Made by a program: the position numbers and the translations under genes
Notes under the pieces: model-generated
Seen by the model: only the letters and a program-made list of their open reading frames with translations
Databases searched by the model: none
What the model was told of the DNA's origin: nothing
Assembly: GCA_014584315.1 (NCBI GenBank)
Contig: JACTNA010000003.1
Span: 87,862-151,861, forward strand
Source of the DNA: Planctomycetota bacterium
GTDB lineage: Bacteria > Planctomycetota > Phycisphaerae > Phycisphaerales > UBA1924
Length of the DNA stretch: 64,000 nt
Reading direction: 5' to 3'
In this document: positions 25,174 through 33,041 of the stretch, piece after piece
Layout: the number at the start of each line of letters is the position of its first letter
Numbering within the stretch: position 1 is the first letter of the stretch

Positions 25174-25554
25174 ATGAACATTCCGAACGTCGCCAAGTAC
25201 CAGAAGTGGCTCATTCTCGCGATCGCGGCGCAGTTGGGGGCGGTGGCGATCCGCGTGTGGCTGACGCTCGCGGCGGGCGAGGAAGTGAACGACGCCGGCT
25301 CGGTTGCCGCGCTGGGGGGTGCGCTGCTGATGCTGATGGTGCAGTTGGGTGCGGGCGTGTTCGGGCTGGTCATGCTGATCCTGTTGATGAGCGCGCTTGA
25401 CCGGCCGATCGTGTCGCGCGTGCTGGCGGGGATTTCGCAGTTCATCCCTCTGGTGGGGCTGATCGTCCTCTTGTTTGTGAATCAGCGCGCGACGAGGGTG
25501 CTTCGCGAGAACGGGTACCACGTCGGGTTCCTCGGGGCGTCGAAGCGGGGTTGA
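25174..25554 (+). CDS. Small multi-spanning membrane protein
   Basis: 126 residues with three predicted transmembrane helices (about 12-35 WLILAIAAQLGAVAIRVWLTLA, 45-75 GALLMLMVQLGAGVFGLVMLILLMS, 85-102 ISQFIPLVGLIVLLFV), a charged start (MNIPNVAKYQKW) and a polar C-terminal tail (NQRATRVLRENGYHVGFLG). The tail after the last helix resembles the 'ILRxxGxxVGLLG' ending of small conserved planctomycete and other bacterial membrane proteins. AGGAGG precedes the ATG by 7 nt. Function unknown. Confidence 0.75.
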   Translation: MNIPNVAKYQKWLILAIAAQLGAVAIRVWLTLAAGEEVNDAGSVAALGGALLMLMVQLGAGVFGLVMLILLMSALDRPIVSRVLAGISQFIPLVGLIVLLFVNQRATRVLRENGYHVGFLGASKRG

Positions 25555-25736
25555 GCGTCGTCGGAACGGCACGGCGCGAGCGGCGTGACGGCAACGTGTG
25601 ATCCGCGTCCGGCTTCGAAGGCTTTGCGACGGCCCGAACGGCCACACGGCCAAGGTGGGTTGATCGGCGGTTCGGCACTCGCTTGCGCTTCGTGCTCTGA
25701 CGTGCTTCGTGCTCTGAGGGGCGGTTCGTCGCGCCT

Positions 25737-25844
25737 GCAGGCGGCCAGGACACCGGGGGCACCGGATGACGGCCGCTTATGGCTGCTGCGGTCAAGCCCT
25801 GACCAGGTTCACGGGCCACCCGTGCACCGGGCCCGGCCGCCTGC
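25737..25844 (-). ncRNA. ffs: Signal recognition particle RNA (4.5S type)
   Basis: On the minus strand this stretch forms one long hairpin closed by a perfect 10-bp stem (GCAGGCGGCC at the 5' end with GGCCGCCTGC at the 3' end). Near the tip it carries the diagnostic SRP domain IV asymmetric-loop sequences: GTGAACCTGGTCAGG on the 5' side and GCAGCAGCCATAAGCGG on the 3' side. At about 108 nt it has the size of a short bacterial 4.5S RNA, which binds Ffh and guides membrane-protein targeting. The apical part (GGC TTGA CCG) does not match the usual GGAA tetraloop. Exact ends are approximate. Confidence 0.82.
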
Positions 25845-25899
25845 GGGGGCGACGGTAGCGGATGGTATGCGGGCGGGGGCGGGCGGGTAGGATGGGGGC

Positions 25900-27150
25900 G
25901 TGACCGGGTTGCACGAGTTGTCGCCGGCGGAGGTCGCGGCGCGTCACCGTTCGCGGATGGTGAACGCGGTGCGGATGACGTTCTTCGTGCTGCTGCTGAC
26001 GGTGACGCTGCTGAACGTGATCAGCGTGAGCGAGCGTGCCGGGGGCGCCGGGGCGGGGCAGGCGGGGTGGCTGGCGGAGCGGTGGTACATCCCGCTGTCG
26101 GCCGCGCTGGCGTTGTTCGTGGTGTTCCTGGCCGTGGACCTGCTGACGCCGCGGAAGAAGATCGCGACGCTGTCGGCGGTGGTGTTCGGGCTGATGGCGG
26201 GGATGCTGGCGACGATCGCGTTCGGGTTCGTGATCGACCTGGTGGCGGAGTCGTGGGACTTCGCGGAGCCGAAGGAGATCGTGGGGACGATCAAGGTGCT
26301 GGTGGGGGTGTCGCTGTGCTACCTGGGCATCTCGACGGTGCTGCAGACCCAGGACGACTTCCGGCTGGTGATCCCGTACGTGGAGTTCGCCAAGCAGATG
26401 CGGGGGACACGGCCTCTGCTGCTGGACACGTCGGCGCTGATCGATGGTCGGGTGGTGGACGTGGCGGGGACGGGGTTCGTGCAGGCGCCGGTGCTGATCC
26501 CGCAGTTCGTGGTGCGGGAGTTGCAGACGCTGGCGGACTCGCGGGACGGGATGAAGCGGGCGCGTGGGCGGCGCGGGCTCGAGGTGGCGGCGAAGTTGCA
26601 GCGCAGCCCGCTGGTGGACGTGAGCATCGACGAGGCGCCGGTGCCCGGGATGGGCGTGGACCAGATGCTGGTGGAGCGGGCGCGGCAGTTGCCGGCGGTG
26701 ATCGTGACGACGGACACGGGGCTTGCGCGGGTGGCGGGCATCCACAACGTGCCGGTGCTGAACCTGAACGACCTGGCGAACGCGCTCAAGCCGAACGTGC
26801 TGCCGGGCGAGACGCTGCGCGTGCAGGTGATGAAGCGCGGGGAGCAGCGGAGCCAGGGCGTGGGGTACATGCCGGACGGGACGATGGTGGTGGTGGAGGA
26901 CGGGGCGGAGCGGGTGGGGAGCGAGGTCGAGGCGGTGGTGACGAGCAGCCTGCAGACGAGCGCGGGGCGGATGATCTTCGCGCGGCTCGAGGGGGGGGGC
27001 ACGGGGGCGGAGGGCGCCACGCCGGAGGTCGAGCGCCCGGAGGAGGCGAACGGGGCGGCGGCGGGCGAGGCGGCGGGCGCCGGGGAGCGCGGGCCGTACC
27101 CGCCGCACGGGCCTGCGCGGGGGAACCGGAAGCGGAATCCGAGGCGGTAG
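25900..27150 (+). CDS. YacL-type membrane PIN-TRAM domain protein
   Basis: A 416-residue protein with four transmembrane helices in residues 22-160 (MTFFVLLLTVTLLNVIS; WYIPLSAALALFVVFLAVDLL; LSAVVFGLMAGMLATIAFGFVIDLV; IKVLVGVSLCYLGISTVL). A PIN nuclease domain follows (LLLDTSALIDGRVVDVA, first aspartates; VVRELQTLADSRDGMKRARGRRGLE; VIVTTDTGLARVAGI), then a TRAM-like beta domain (LPGETLRVQVMKRGEQRSQGVGYMPDGTMVVVEDG), a predicted RNA-binding module. This is the YacL/integral membrane PIN-TRAM family of unknown exact role, probably RNase-like. The C-terminal tail is low complexity. The GTG start follows TAGGAT by 6 nt with no Shine-Dalgarno. Confidence 0.9.
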   Translation: MTGLHELSPAEVAARHRSRMVNAVRMTFFVLLLTVTLLNVISVSERAGGAGAGQAGWLAERWYIPLSAALALFVVFLAVDLLTPRKKIATLSAVVFGLMAGMLATIAFGFVIDLVAESWDFAEPKEIVGTIKVLVGVSLCYLGISTVLQTQDDFRLVIPYVEFAKQMRGTRPLLLDTSALIDGRVVDVAGTGFVQAPVLIPQFVVRELQTLADSRDGMKRARGRRGLEVAAKLQRSPLVDVSIDEAPVPGMGVDQMLVERARQLPAVIVTTDTGLARVAGIHNVPVLNLNDLANALKPNVLPGETLRVQVMKRGEQRSQGVGYMPDGTMVVVEDGAERVGSEVEAVVTSSLQTSAGRMIFARLEGGGTGAEGATPEVERPEEANGAAAGEAAGAGERGPYPPHGPARGNRKRNPRR

Positions 27151-27159
27151 CGCGGGAGA

Positions 27160-27178
27160 CGGGGCCTGAACGGCCCCG
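27160..27178. terminator. Convergent-gene hairpin (GACGGGGCCT family)
   Basis: CGGGGCC at 27160-27166 pairs with GGCCCCG at 27172-27178 around a 5-nt loop, between two converging genes (stops at 27150 and 27212). It lacks a T-run, so it may act bidirectionally or as an RNA-end stabiliser. Related palindromes are at 28420-28445 and 45335-45360. Confidence 0.5.
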
Positions 27179-27211
27179 CCCCGTAAAGCGAAGGCCCCGC
27201 CACGGAGGCGG

Positions 27212-28342
27212 TCAGCCTCCTCCGCCTTTGATGCGGTGGACGAGCGTGGCGGCCTTGACCTCGACGCCCTTGAGGATGCTCTCGAGTGCGTCGCGGTTGG
27301 GGGCGAAGCCGCGCGCGGTCTGGAGGTCGATCCACTCCTTTTCGACGAGTTCGGCGAGTGAGGTCGTGAAGGAGCTCATGCCCTCGGCGCGCGAGCCGCT
27401 GATGATGGCGGGGAGGTCGGCGTCCTCGCCCTCGCGGATCTTGTCGCGGACGACGGCGTTGGAGAGGAGGACCTCGCAGGCGGGGACGACCTTGACCTCG
27501 AAGTCGGGGAGGGCGGGGATGAGTTTCTGGGCGCAGACGCACTTGACGGTGTTGGCGAGGGAGGAGCGGATGAAGTCGCGCTCGTCGGGGGGGAAGAACT
27601 CGAGCATCCGGGCGAGGGACTGCATGGTGTCGGCGGTGTGGAGGGTGGCGAAGACGAGGTGGCCGGTCTCGGCGGCCTGGATGCCGGCGAGGACGGTCTC
27701 GGCGTCGCGCATCTCGCCGATGAAGATGACGTCGGGGTCCTGGCGGACGACGAAGCGGAGGGCGGTCTTGAAGGAGTCGATGTCGATGCCGACTTCGCGC
27801 TGGGAGATGATGGCCTTCTTGGGGATGAAGCGGTACTCGACGGGGTCCTCGATGGTGATGATGTTGACGTCCTGGGTGCGGTTGATCTGCTCGATCATGG
27901 CGGCGATGGTCGAGGATTTGCCGCTGCCGGTGACGCCGCAGATGAGGATGAGGCCGTCGTTCTCGCGCTCGACGACCTGGGCGTAGACGGGGGGAAGGTG
28001 GAGTTCATCGTAGCTGGGGATCTCGGCCTTGACGCGTCTGATGGCGGCGTGGACGTGGTTGCCGGATCGGAACATGTCGATGCGGAAGCGGTCGCCGTCG
28101 GGGAGGTGCCAGGCGAAGTCGAGGTTGCCGACGGCCTCGAAGCGTTCGCGCTGGATGGGCATGAGGATGGGGTCGAGGAGGTGGTCGCACTCGTCGGCGG
28201 AAAGGGGGGGGGAGTCGATGGGGCGGAGCCGCCCGCCGACGCGGTAGACCGGGGGGAGACCGACCTTGATGTGGAGATCGGAGGCGTCGAGTTTCTTCAT
28301 CGACGCGAGGAGGCGCTGGATGGTGAGGCTGCCGGTGAGCAC
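27212..28342 (-). CDS. pilT: PilT-family twitching motility ATPase
   Basis: A 376-residue hexameric ATPase that retracts type IV pili. The N-terminal PAS-like domain is present (LLASMKKLDASDLHIKVGLPPVYRVGGRL). Walker A is GVTGSGKSST (K142), with the Asp box IITIEDPVEYRF, Walker B (DVIFIGEMRD) and His box (HLVFATLHTADTMQSLARMLEFFPP). The GTG at 28342 begins just before the conserved N-terminus; upstream in-frame residues are proline-rich and not family-like. No other pilus gene is adjacent, although a prepilin-like protein is encoded at 31840. It converges with the PIN-TRAM gene. Confidence 0.93.
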   Translation of the reverse strand: MLTGSLTIQRLLASMKKLDASDLHIKVGLPPVYRVGGRLRPIDSPPLSADECDHLLDPILMPIQRERFEAVGNLDFAWHLPDGDRFRIDMFRSGNHVHAAIRRVKAEIPSYDELHLPPVYAQVVERENDGLILICGVTGSGKSSTIAAMIEQINRTQDVNIITIEDPVEYRFIPKKAIISQREVGIDIDSFKTALRFVVRQDPDVIFIGEMRDAETVLAGIQAAETGHLVFATLHTADTMQSLARMLEFFPPDERDFIRSSLANTVKCVCAQKLIPALPDFEVKVVPACEVLLSNAVVRDKIREGEDADLPAIISGSRAEGMSSFTTSLAELVEKEWIDLQTARGFAPNRDALESILKGVEVKAATLVHRIKGGGG

Positions 28343-28419
28343 CGTGGCCGCCTTTCCCCACCCGGGGGTTGAGACTCGAAGAGTGTAGGAGGTTGGGGTT
28401 GAGAAGGGGAAGGAAGGGA

Positions 28420-28445
28420 GACGGGGCCTTGAAAGGCCCTGCCCC
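28420..28445. repeat. GACGGGGCCT palindromic element, copy 2
   Basis: GACGGGGCCTTGAAAGGCCC followed by TGCCCC. It has the same organisation as 27158-27181 and 45335-45360: GACGGGGCC, a 3-5 nt loop, GGCCC, then GCCCC. It lies between the pilT promoter region and the terminator of the PEP-CTERM gene. Confidence 0.5.
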
Positions 28446-28470
28446 GAGGAAAAAGCCCGAGGAACAAGAA

Positions 28471-28499
28471 AGAGGCGGCCGGGTGGACCGGCCGCCTCT
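28471..28499 (-). terminator. Intrinsic terminator of the PEP-CTERM gene
   Basis: A perfect 12-bp stem: AGAGGCGGCCGG at 28471-28482 with its complement at 28488-28499 and a 5-nt loop. On the minus strand it is followed by TTCTTGTT. It sits 28 nt after the stop codon of the minus-strand gene at 28527. Confidence 0.75.
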
Positions 28500-28526
28500 C
28501 GTGGTTGTGGAGCGGAGTGGATTGGA

Positions 28527-29165
28527 TCAGTTGCGGCGGCGGCGTGCGGCGACGAGGCCGGACAGCCCGACGAGGGCGAGCGCGCCGGGGGCGGGGATGA
28601 GGGTGCCGTTGATGAAGATGTCGTCGACGCGGTTGGTGCCGGCGGTGCTGGATCCGGCGACGTTGGAGGTGAGGCGGACGTAGATGGTGGCCTGGTCGTC
28701 GGCATCGGAGGGAAGGGCGATGGGGCCGAAGACGGAGTCGGGGTTGAAGGAGACGCTGGACCAGGTGATGGCGTCGATGGTGTAGTTCAGGAGGTCGGTG
28801 AAGGAGAGGCCGTCGGTGCTGTACTGGACGCGGAAGTCGCCGGGTCCGGTGGAGCTGCGGGTCTGGCTCCACTGGAAGGTGATGTCCTGGTAGCCGACGG
28901 TGGAGGTGGTGAACTGGTAGTAGTCGTTGGCCTGCCAGGTGTTGGAGGAGAAGGACTCGAGCGAGCCGTTGCCGACGGGGTTGGAGTAGACGGCGGCGGA
29001 GTCGGCGTGGAATCCGGTGGCGTCGCCGCCGTTGATGCCGCCCTCGGCGGCGTGGGGGCCTGCGTCGAGCGGGACGCTGACTTCGAAGGTCCAGTTGGCG
29101 AGGACGTCGGCGTTGGCCGCGGACGCGATGCCGGCGGCGGCGAGCAGAGCGATCAGGTTCTTCAT
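28527..29165 (-). CDS. PEP-CTERM sorting domain protein
   Basis: A 212-residue exported protein. The signal peptide is MKNLIALLAAAGIASAANA. The mature part is beta-rich with lectin/laminin-like features (LANWTFEVSV...ITFQWSQTRSSTGPGDFRVQYSTDGLSFTDLLNYTI) and resembles secreted jelly-roll domains of planctomycete PEP-CTERM proteins. The C-terminus is the sorting signal: APG motif (IPAPGALALVGLSGLVAA) then RRRRN, expected to be processed by an exosortase. GGAG lies about 10 nt before the ATG, and the terminator at 28471-28499 follows. The substrate is unknown. Confidence 0.88.
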   Translation of the reverse strand: MKNLIALLAAAGIASAANADVLANWTFEVSVPLDAGPHAAEGGINGGDATGFHADSAAVYSNPVGNGSLESFSSNTWQANDYYQFTTSTVGYQDITFQWSQTRSSTGPGDFRVQYSTDGLSFTDLLNYTIDAITWSSVSFNPDSVFGPIALPSDADDQATIYVRLTSNVAGSSTAGTNRVDDIFINGTLIPAPGALALVGLSGLVAARRRRN

Positions 29166-29481
29166 CTCACATCTCTCCTTTACGGTCGCGCGTGTGCGCT
29201 CGTGTTCGGGGCGAGGACCGGCGGCGTCGGCAACGGCGCCGGCGCAGCAGGACCCTGCATCTCTCCTGCCAGTCGCGGGCCGGGCACGAACTCCCGGACC
29301 GCGGGCCATAGGCTATCCGGGGAAACGGGTACATGAGCGGGCGAGTCACGCGGAAACACGCTAAAACTGCGCGAACCCCGCGCGGCGGGCCGAGAGAGTG
29401 GGTGATTGGTTGAGGGGTAAAGGCTTCGCGAGGGCGTGAATCTGGGAAGTCTGGGGGCGTTCGGACCCTATCGTGGCCCGA
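29166..29481. other. 316-bp divergent intergenic region
   Basis: This holds the upstream regions of the PEP-CTERM gene (minus) and topoisomerase VI B (plus). A TATCGT hexamer at 29469-29474 ends 7 nt before the topoisomerase start. Several GC-rich inverted repeats occur around 29255-29330 but none matches a riboswitch or RNA family I know. No gene was seen. Confidence 0.5.
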
Positions 29482-31611
29482 ATGCGGAGATCGGAACGGG
29501 AGGCAGGGATGCCGTCGAAGCGGGGCACGTCGGGCGGGGGCGGAGCGGGCGGGCGTTCGCGTCGGGGCGGCGGGTCGGGCGCGCCGCCGCTGGCGGCCGA
29601 GGCGATGGCGGAGAAGCAGCGTGAGATATCGGTGTCGGAGTTCTTCGCGAAGAACCGCCACCTGCTGGGGTTCGACAACCCGCGCAAGGCGTTGCTGACG
29701 ACGGTGAAGGAGGCGGTGGACAACGCGTTGGACGCGTGCGAGGAGGCGGGGATCCTGCCGGACCTGCTGGTGGAGATCGTCGAGGTGTCGCCCCCCCCCT
29801 CGGCGAGCAAGTCGGGCCGGTACCGGGTGACGGTGCGGGACAACGGCCCCGGGATCGTTCGGCGTCAGATCGAGAACATCTTCGGGAAGTTGCTGTACGG
29901 GTCGAAGTTCCACCGGCTGAAGATGAGCCGTGGGCAGCAGGGGATCGGCATCTCGGCGGCGGGGATGTACGGGCTGATGACGACGGGCAAGCCGATGGTG
30001 ATCCTGACGCGGCCGAACCCCAGGAAGCCGGCACACCACATCGAGTTGGCGATGGACACGACGAAGAACCGTCCCGAGGTGACGGTGGACCGCGAGACGG
30101 AGGAGTTCTACGCGAGTTCGACGGGGACGGGGACGAGCGTGACGGTGGAGTTGGAGGCGCGGTACGCGCGCGGGCGGGCGAGCGTGGAGGAGTACCTGGA
30201 GCAGACGGCGATCGCGAACCCGCACGCGTCGATCACGTTCGTGCCGCCGGGGAGGAACGCGGAGGGCGCGGACCGGGACGCGGAGGGCGCGGCGGAGGGG
30301 CAGGGGGAGTTGGGGCTGGGCGACGCCGAGGCGTCGGCAGGCTCCGCGTTCGACCGGACGACGGAACTGGCGGATCGCGTGGTGTATCCGCGGACGGTGG
30401 AGTCGTTGCCGCCGGAGCCGAAGGAGATCCGCCCGCACCCGTACGGGGTGGAGTTGGGCACGTTCCTGACGATGCTGAAGAACGCGAAGGCGACGCAACT
30501 GGGCGGGTTCCTGCGGGAGGAGTTCAGCCGCGTGACGCCCGGGGTGGTCGGCGAGGTGTGCGCGAAGGCGAGCACGGGCGGAACGAAACTGAGCGGGCAT
30601 ACGCCTTTGAAGAAGATCGACACGGAGACGGCGGAGCGGTTGTACCAGGCGTTGCAGGAGGCGAGGCTGCGTCCGCCGCCGACGGACTGTCTGGCGCCGA
30701 TCGGGGTACGGCAGTTGCTCGCGGGGATGCTCAAGGGCGTGCGGGCGGAGTTCTACGCGGCGTCGGTGCGCGAGCCGGCGGTGTACCGTGGCAACCCGTT
30801 CCAGATCGAGGCGGCGGTGGCGTTCGGGGGCGACCTGCCGTCGGAGGAGCCGGCGCGGGTGATCCGGTTTGCGAACCGCGTGCCGCTGCTCTACCAGCAG
30901 TCGGCGTGCTGCGCGTTCAAGAGCGTGGTTGAGACGTCGTGGAAGAACTACGGCCTGAGCCAGCCGCGGGGGTCGCTGCCGGTCGGGCCGCTGGTGGTGA
31001 TGATCCACATGGCGAGCGTGTGGGTGCCGTTCACGAGCGAGAGCAAGGAAGCGATCGCGGACTACGACGAGATCCGCAGGGAGATGCGGCTGGCGCTGCA
31101 GGAGTGCGGGCGGAAACTGGGGACGTACGTGCGCAAGCGGCAGCAGATGCGGCGCGAGAGCGAGCGGCGGGGCGTGTTCGAGCGGTACGTGGGCGAGGTG
31201 GCCAGGGCGTGCCACGCGATCACGGGGACGGACGCGGATCGGCTGTACGCGGCGTTGCTGGAGCAGGCACGGCGGCGGACGGCGGTGGCGGACGCGGTGC
31301 TGGACGAGGATGGGCGGGTGGTGAAGCGGTCGCGGCCGGAGCCGGGGGATGGGGACGACGGGGTGATCATCGTGGAGCGCGACGGGGGTCCGGGGGGGGG
31401 CGGCGCGCCCGCTGCGCCAGAGCGCGGCGGAGGGGAGGCGGGCGAGAGCGCGGGAGGGAAGCGCGCTCGGCGGGCGAAGGGGCCTCCCGCGGCGACGCGG
31501 GAGGGCGGCGCGGAGCGGAGCGCGCCGAAGCCGGCGCGGCGGGCGAAGCCCCGGATGCGGCTGGTGGGCGGGCGGCTCGCGCCGGTGGACGATGGTCCGG
31601 GGTTGTTCTGA
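29482..31611 (+). CDS. top6B: DNA topoisomerase VI subunit B
   Basis: A 709-residue ATPase subunit of a type IIB topoisomerase. The GHKL ATPase domain is intact: N-box [12 protein letters not shown] (N81), DNGPGIV (D120), and the long G2/lid segment [25 protein letters not shown]. An H2TH-like region follows ([25 protein letters not shown]), then the transducer with its hallmark [18 protein letters not shown] and helical tail. A glycine/arginine-rich extension precedes residue 35, and the C-terminal 110 residues are low complexity and basic. Top6B needs a Spo11-like A subunit to cut DNA; none is encoded in this window. Topo VI is mainly archaeal and plant, and scattered in bacteria. The ATG at 29482 follows TATCGT by 7 nt. 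Confidence 0.93.
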   Translation: MRRSEREAGMPSKRGTSGGGGAGGRSRRGGGSGAPPLAAEAMAEKQREISVSEFFAKNRHLLGFDNPRKALLTTVKEAVDNALDACEEAGILPDLLVEIVEVSPPPSASKSGRYRVTVRDNGPGIVRRQIENIFGKLLYGSKFHRLKMSRGQQGIGISAAGMYGLMTTGKPMVILTRPNPRKPAHHIELAMDTTKNRPEVTVDRETEEFYASSTGTGTSVTVELEARYARGRASVEEYLEQTAIANPHASITFVPPGRNAEGADRDAEGAAEGQGELGLGDAEASAGSAFDRTTELADRVVYPRTVESLPPEPKEIRPHPYGVELGTFLTMLKNAKATQLGGFLREEFSRVTPGVVGEVCAKASTGGTKLSGHTPLKKIDTETAERLYQALQEARLRPPPTDCLAPIGVRQLLAGMLKGVRAEFYAASVREPAVYRGNPFQIEAAVAFGGDLPSEEPARVIRFANRVPLLYQQSACCAFKSVVETSWKNYGLSQPRGSLPVGPLVVMIHMASVWVPFTSESKEAIADYDEIRREMRLALQECGRKLGTYVRKRQQMRRESERRGVFERYVGEVARACHAITGTDADRLYAALLEQARRRTAVADAVLDEDGRVVKRSRPEPGDGDDGVIIVERDGGPGGGGAPAAPERGGGEAGESAGGKRARRAKGPPAATREGGAERSAPKPARRAKPRMRLVGGRLAPVDDGPGLF

Positions 31612-31839
31612 CCGTGGGGCGCGGCGCGAGCGGCGGGTGCGCAAAGGTCTTGACGGGTTCGTAGCGCGATGGTGCGCGAACGTGCGCGGATTCTGAACGT
31701 GCGCGGCGTTCAGGCTTCGCGCAATCTGCGCGCGACGCTGACCCGGGCGTGATGCACGGCGAGGTAGTGTTCGGCCCTCGCGCGTCGTGGGGCGCGCGGC
31801 GAACGGTGACGGACACACACGGGCCGGAGGCACACGCTC

Positions 31840-32868
31840 ATGGGTACGCGCACGGATCGTCGGGGGTTCACGCTGATCGAGTTGCTGGTGGTGATCGCGA
31901 TCATCGCGCTGCTGATCGGGATCCTGCTGCCCGCGCTGGGCAAGGCGCGGCAGGCGGGGCAGATGGCGATGTGCGCGAGCAACCAGCGCACGGTGGCGCA
32001 GGGCGTCGCGTTCTACACCGCGAGCCACGACTACTTCCCGGTGGCGTACGTGTACGGGTCGGACGAGTACTCGGGCGAGTGGAAGATCGAGCAGCAGCAG
32101 GAGACCAACCCGATCCCGGCGAACGGGTACATCCACTGGTCGTGGTCGCTCTTCGGGGGGACGGACGGCGGCGCGAACGTGCCCGAGGGGGCGTTCGAGT
32201 GCCCGACGACGACGAGCCGCGGCGCGCCGCGCACCAACCCCGGCTCGAACACGGACGACTGGGAGCCGGGGCAGCAGAACGACCTCGGGAACGGGCCGGG
32301 CGCGCAGACGCCGCGTGACCGCCAGGCGGCGCGCGTCGCCATCACCGGCAACGCTGCGCTCTTCCCGCGCAACAAGTTCTGGCCGGGGACGCTGCGCAAG
32401 AACCAGTTGGCGCGTGTGGCGTGGATCGACGGGGCGCAGCAGGGGGCGTCGAAGACGATCCTGGCGACGGAGTTCTACGACAACCGAGACCGGTGGACGT
32501 CGCTGGCGAGCCACTTCGACGGGAGGATCAAGAGCCACCGGTCGGTGACGCCGTTCATCGGGCGTTCGGCGGGGAGCGACGTGTACAACGAGCCGAACTC
32601 GGGGGGGGTTCCGCGGTTCGTGTACCCGGACAAGGACTCGATCCTGCCGACGAAGAAGCTCGGTGCGAACATGATCGACAACCCGCTGAGCACGCTGAAC
32701 TCGGTCGGCCGGCACCACTTCAACGAGAAGGTGAACTTCGTGTTCGTCGATGCGCACGTGGAGTCGCTGACGGTGCAGGACACGATCAAGGACCGGCTGT
32801 GGGGGGACCGCTTCTACTCGATCACCGGGAACAACCGCGTGGACCTGAAGTTCAACACGTGGGACTGA
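31840..32868 (+). CDS. Prepilin-type (type II pseudopilin-like) secreted protein
   Basis: A 342-residue protein with a class III signal: basic leader MGTRTDRRG cleaved before [24 protein letters not shown], with the conserved glutamate at mature position 5 for N-methylation. The long hydrophobic helix would assemble into a pilus or pseudopilus. The globular part is of the planctomycete DUF1559/H-X9-DG type, with the C-terminal '[15 protein letters not shown]' motif and a two-cysteine beta region ([21 protein letters not shown]). GGAGG lies 9 nt before the ATG. Such proteins are highly multiplied in planctomycetes, and their exact role is not established. pilT lies 3.5 kb upstream. Confidence 0.88.
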   Translation: MGTRTDRRGFTLIELLVVIAIIALLIGILLPALGKARQAGQMAMCASNQRTVAQGVAFYTASHDYFPVAYVYGSDEYSGEWKIEQQQETNPIPANGYIHWSWSLFGGTDGGANVPEGAFECPTTTSRGAPRTNPGSNTDDWEPGQQNDLGNGPGAQTPRDRQAARVAITGNAALFPRNKFWPGTLRKNQLARVAWIDGAQQGASKTILATEFYDNRDRWTSLASHFDGRIKSHRSVTPFIGRSAGSDVYNEPNSGGVPRFVYPDKDSILPTKKLGANMIDNPLSTLNSVGRHHFNEKVNFVFVDAHVESLTVQDTIKDRLWGDRFYSITGNNRVDLKFNTWD

Positions 32869-32911
32869 CAGCGGAGGCGAGAGAGGACGGAGAGAGATCG
32901 TCGTTGTTGCA

Positions 32912-32942
32912 GGCCCTCGCCGGGTGGAGACCGGCGGGGGCC
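32912..32942 (+). terminator. Strong hairpin after the pilin-like gene
   Basis: GGCCCTCGCCGG at 32912-32923 pairs with CCGGCGGGGGCC at 32931-32942 (one T-G wobble) around a 7-nt loop, 43 nt after the stop. It has no T-run, so it may stabilise the mRNA end or lie in the next gene's leader. Confidence 0.45.
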
Positions 32943-33041
32943 GAGGGGCCGGAAGGACGGAGAAGCCCGACCCGATGAGCGGCCGCAGCGTGGCGGTGCG
33001 CGATCGTTACGCCCACACCCCGTACTGAGAGAGGATCGACC

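Noticed and set aside
29166..29481. Possible glycine-type riboswitch (GGAGAGATGCAGGG on the minus strand)
   Set aside because: Only one short GGAGAG-like match; the conserved ACCGAAGG-type partner and the second-helix pattern of a glycine aptamer are missing.
29167..32757. Very long minus-strand ORF (about 1200 codons) under top6B and the pilin gene
   Set aside because: Its translation is Arg/Pro/His-rich and it covers two clearly real + strand genes and their intergenic region.
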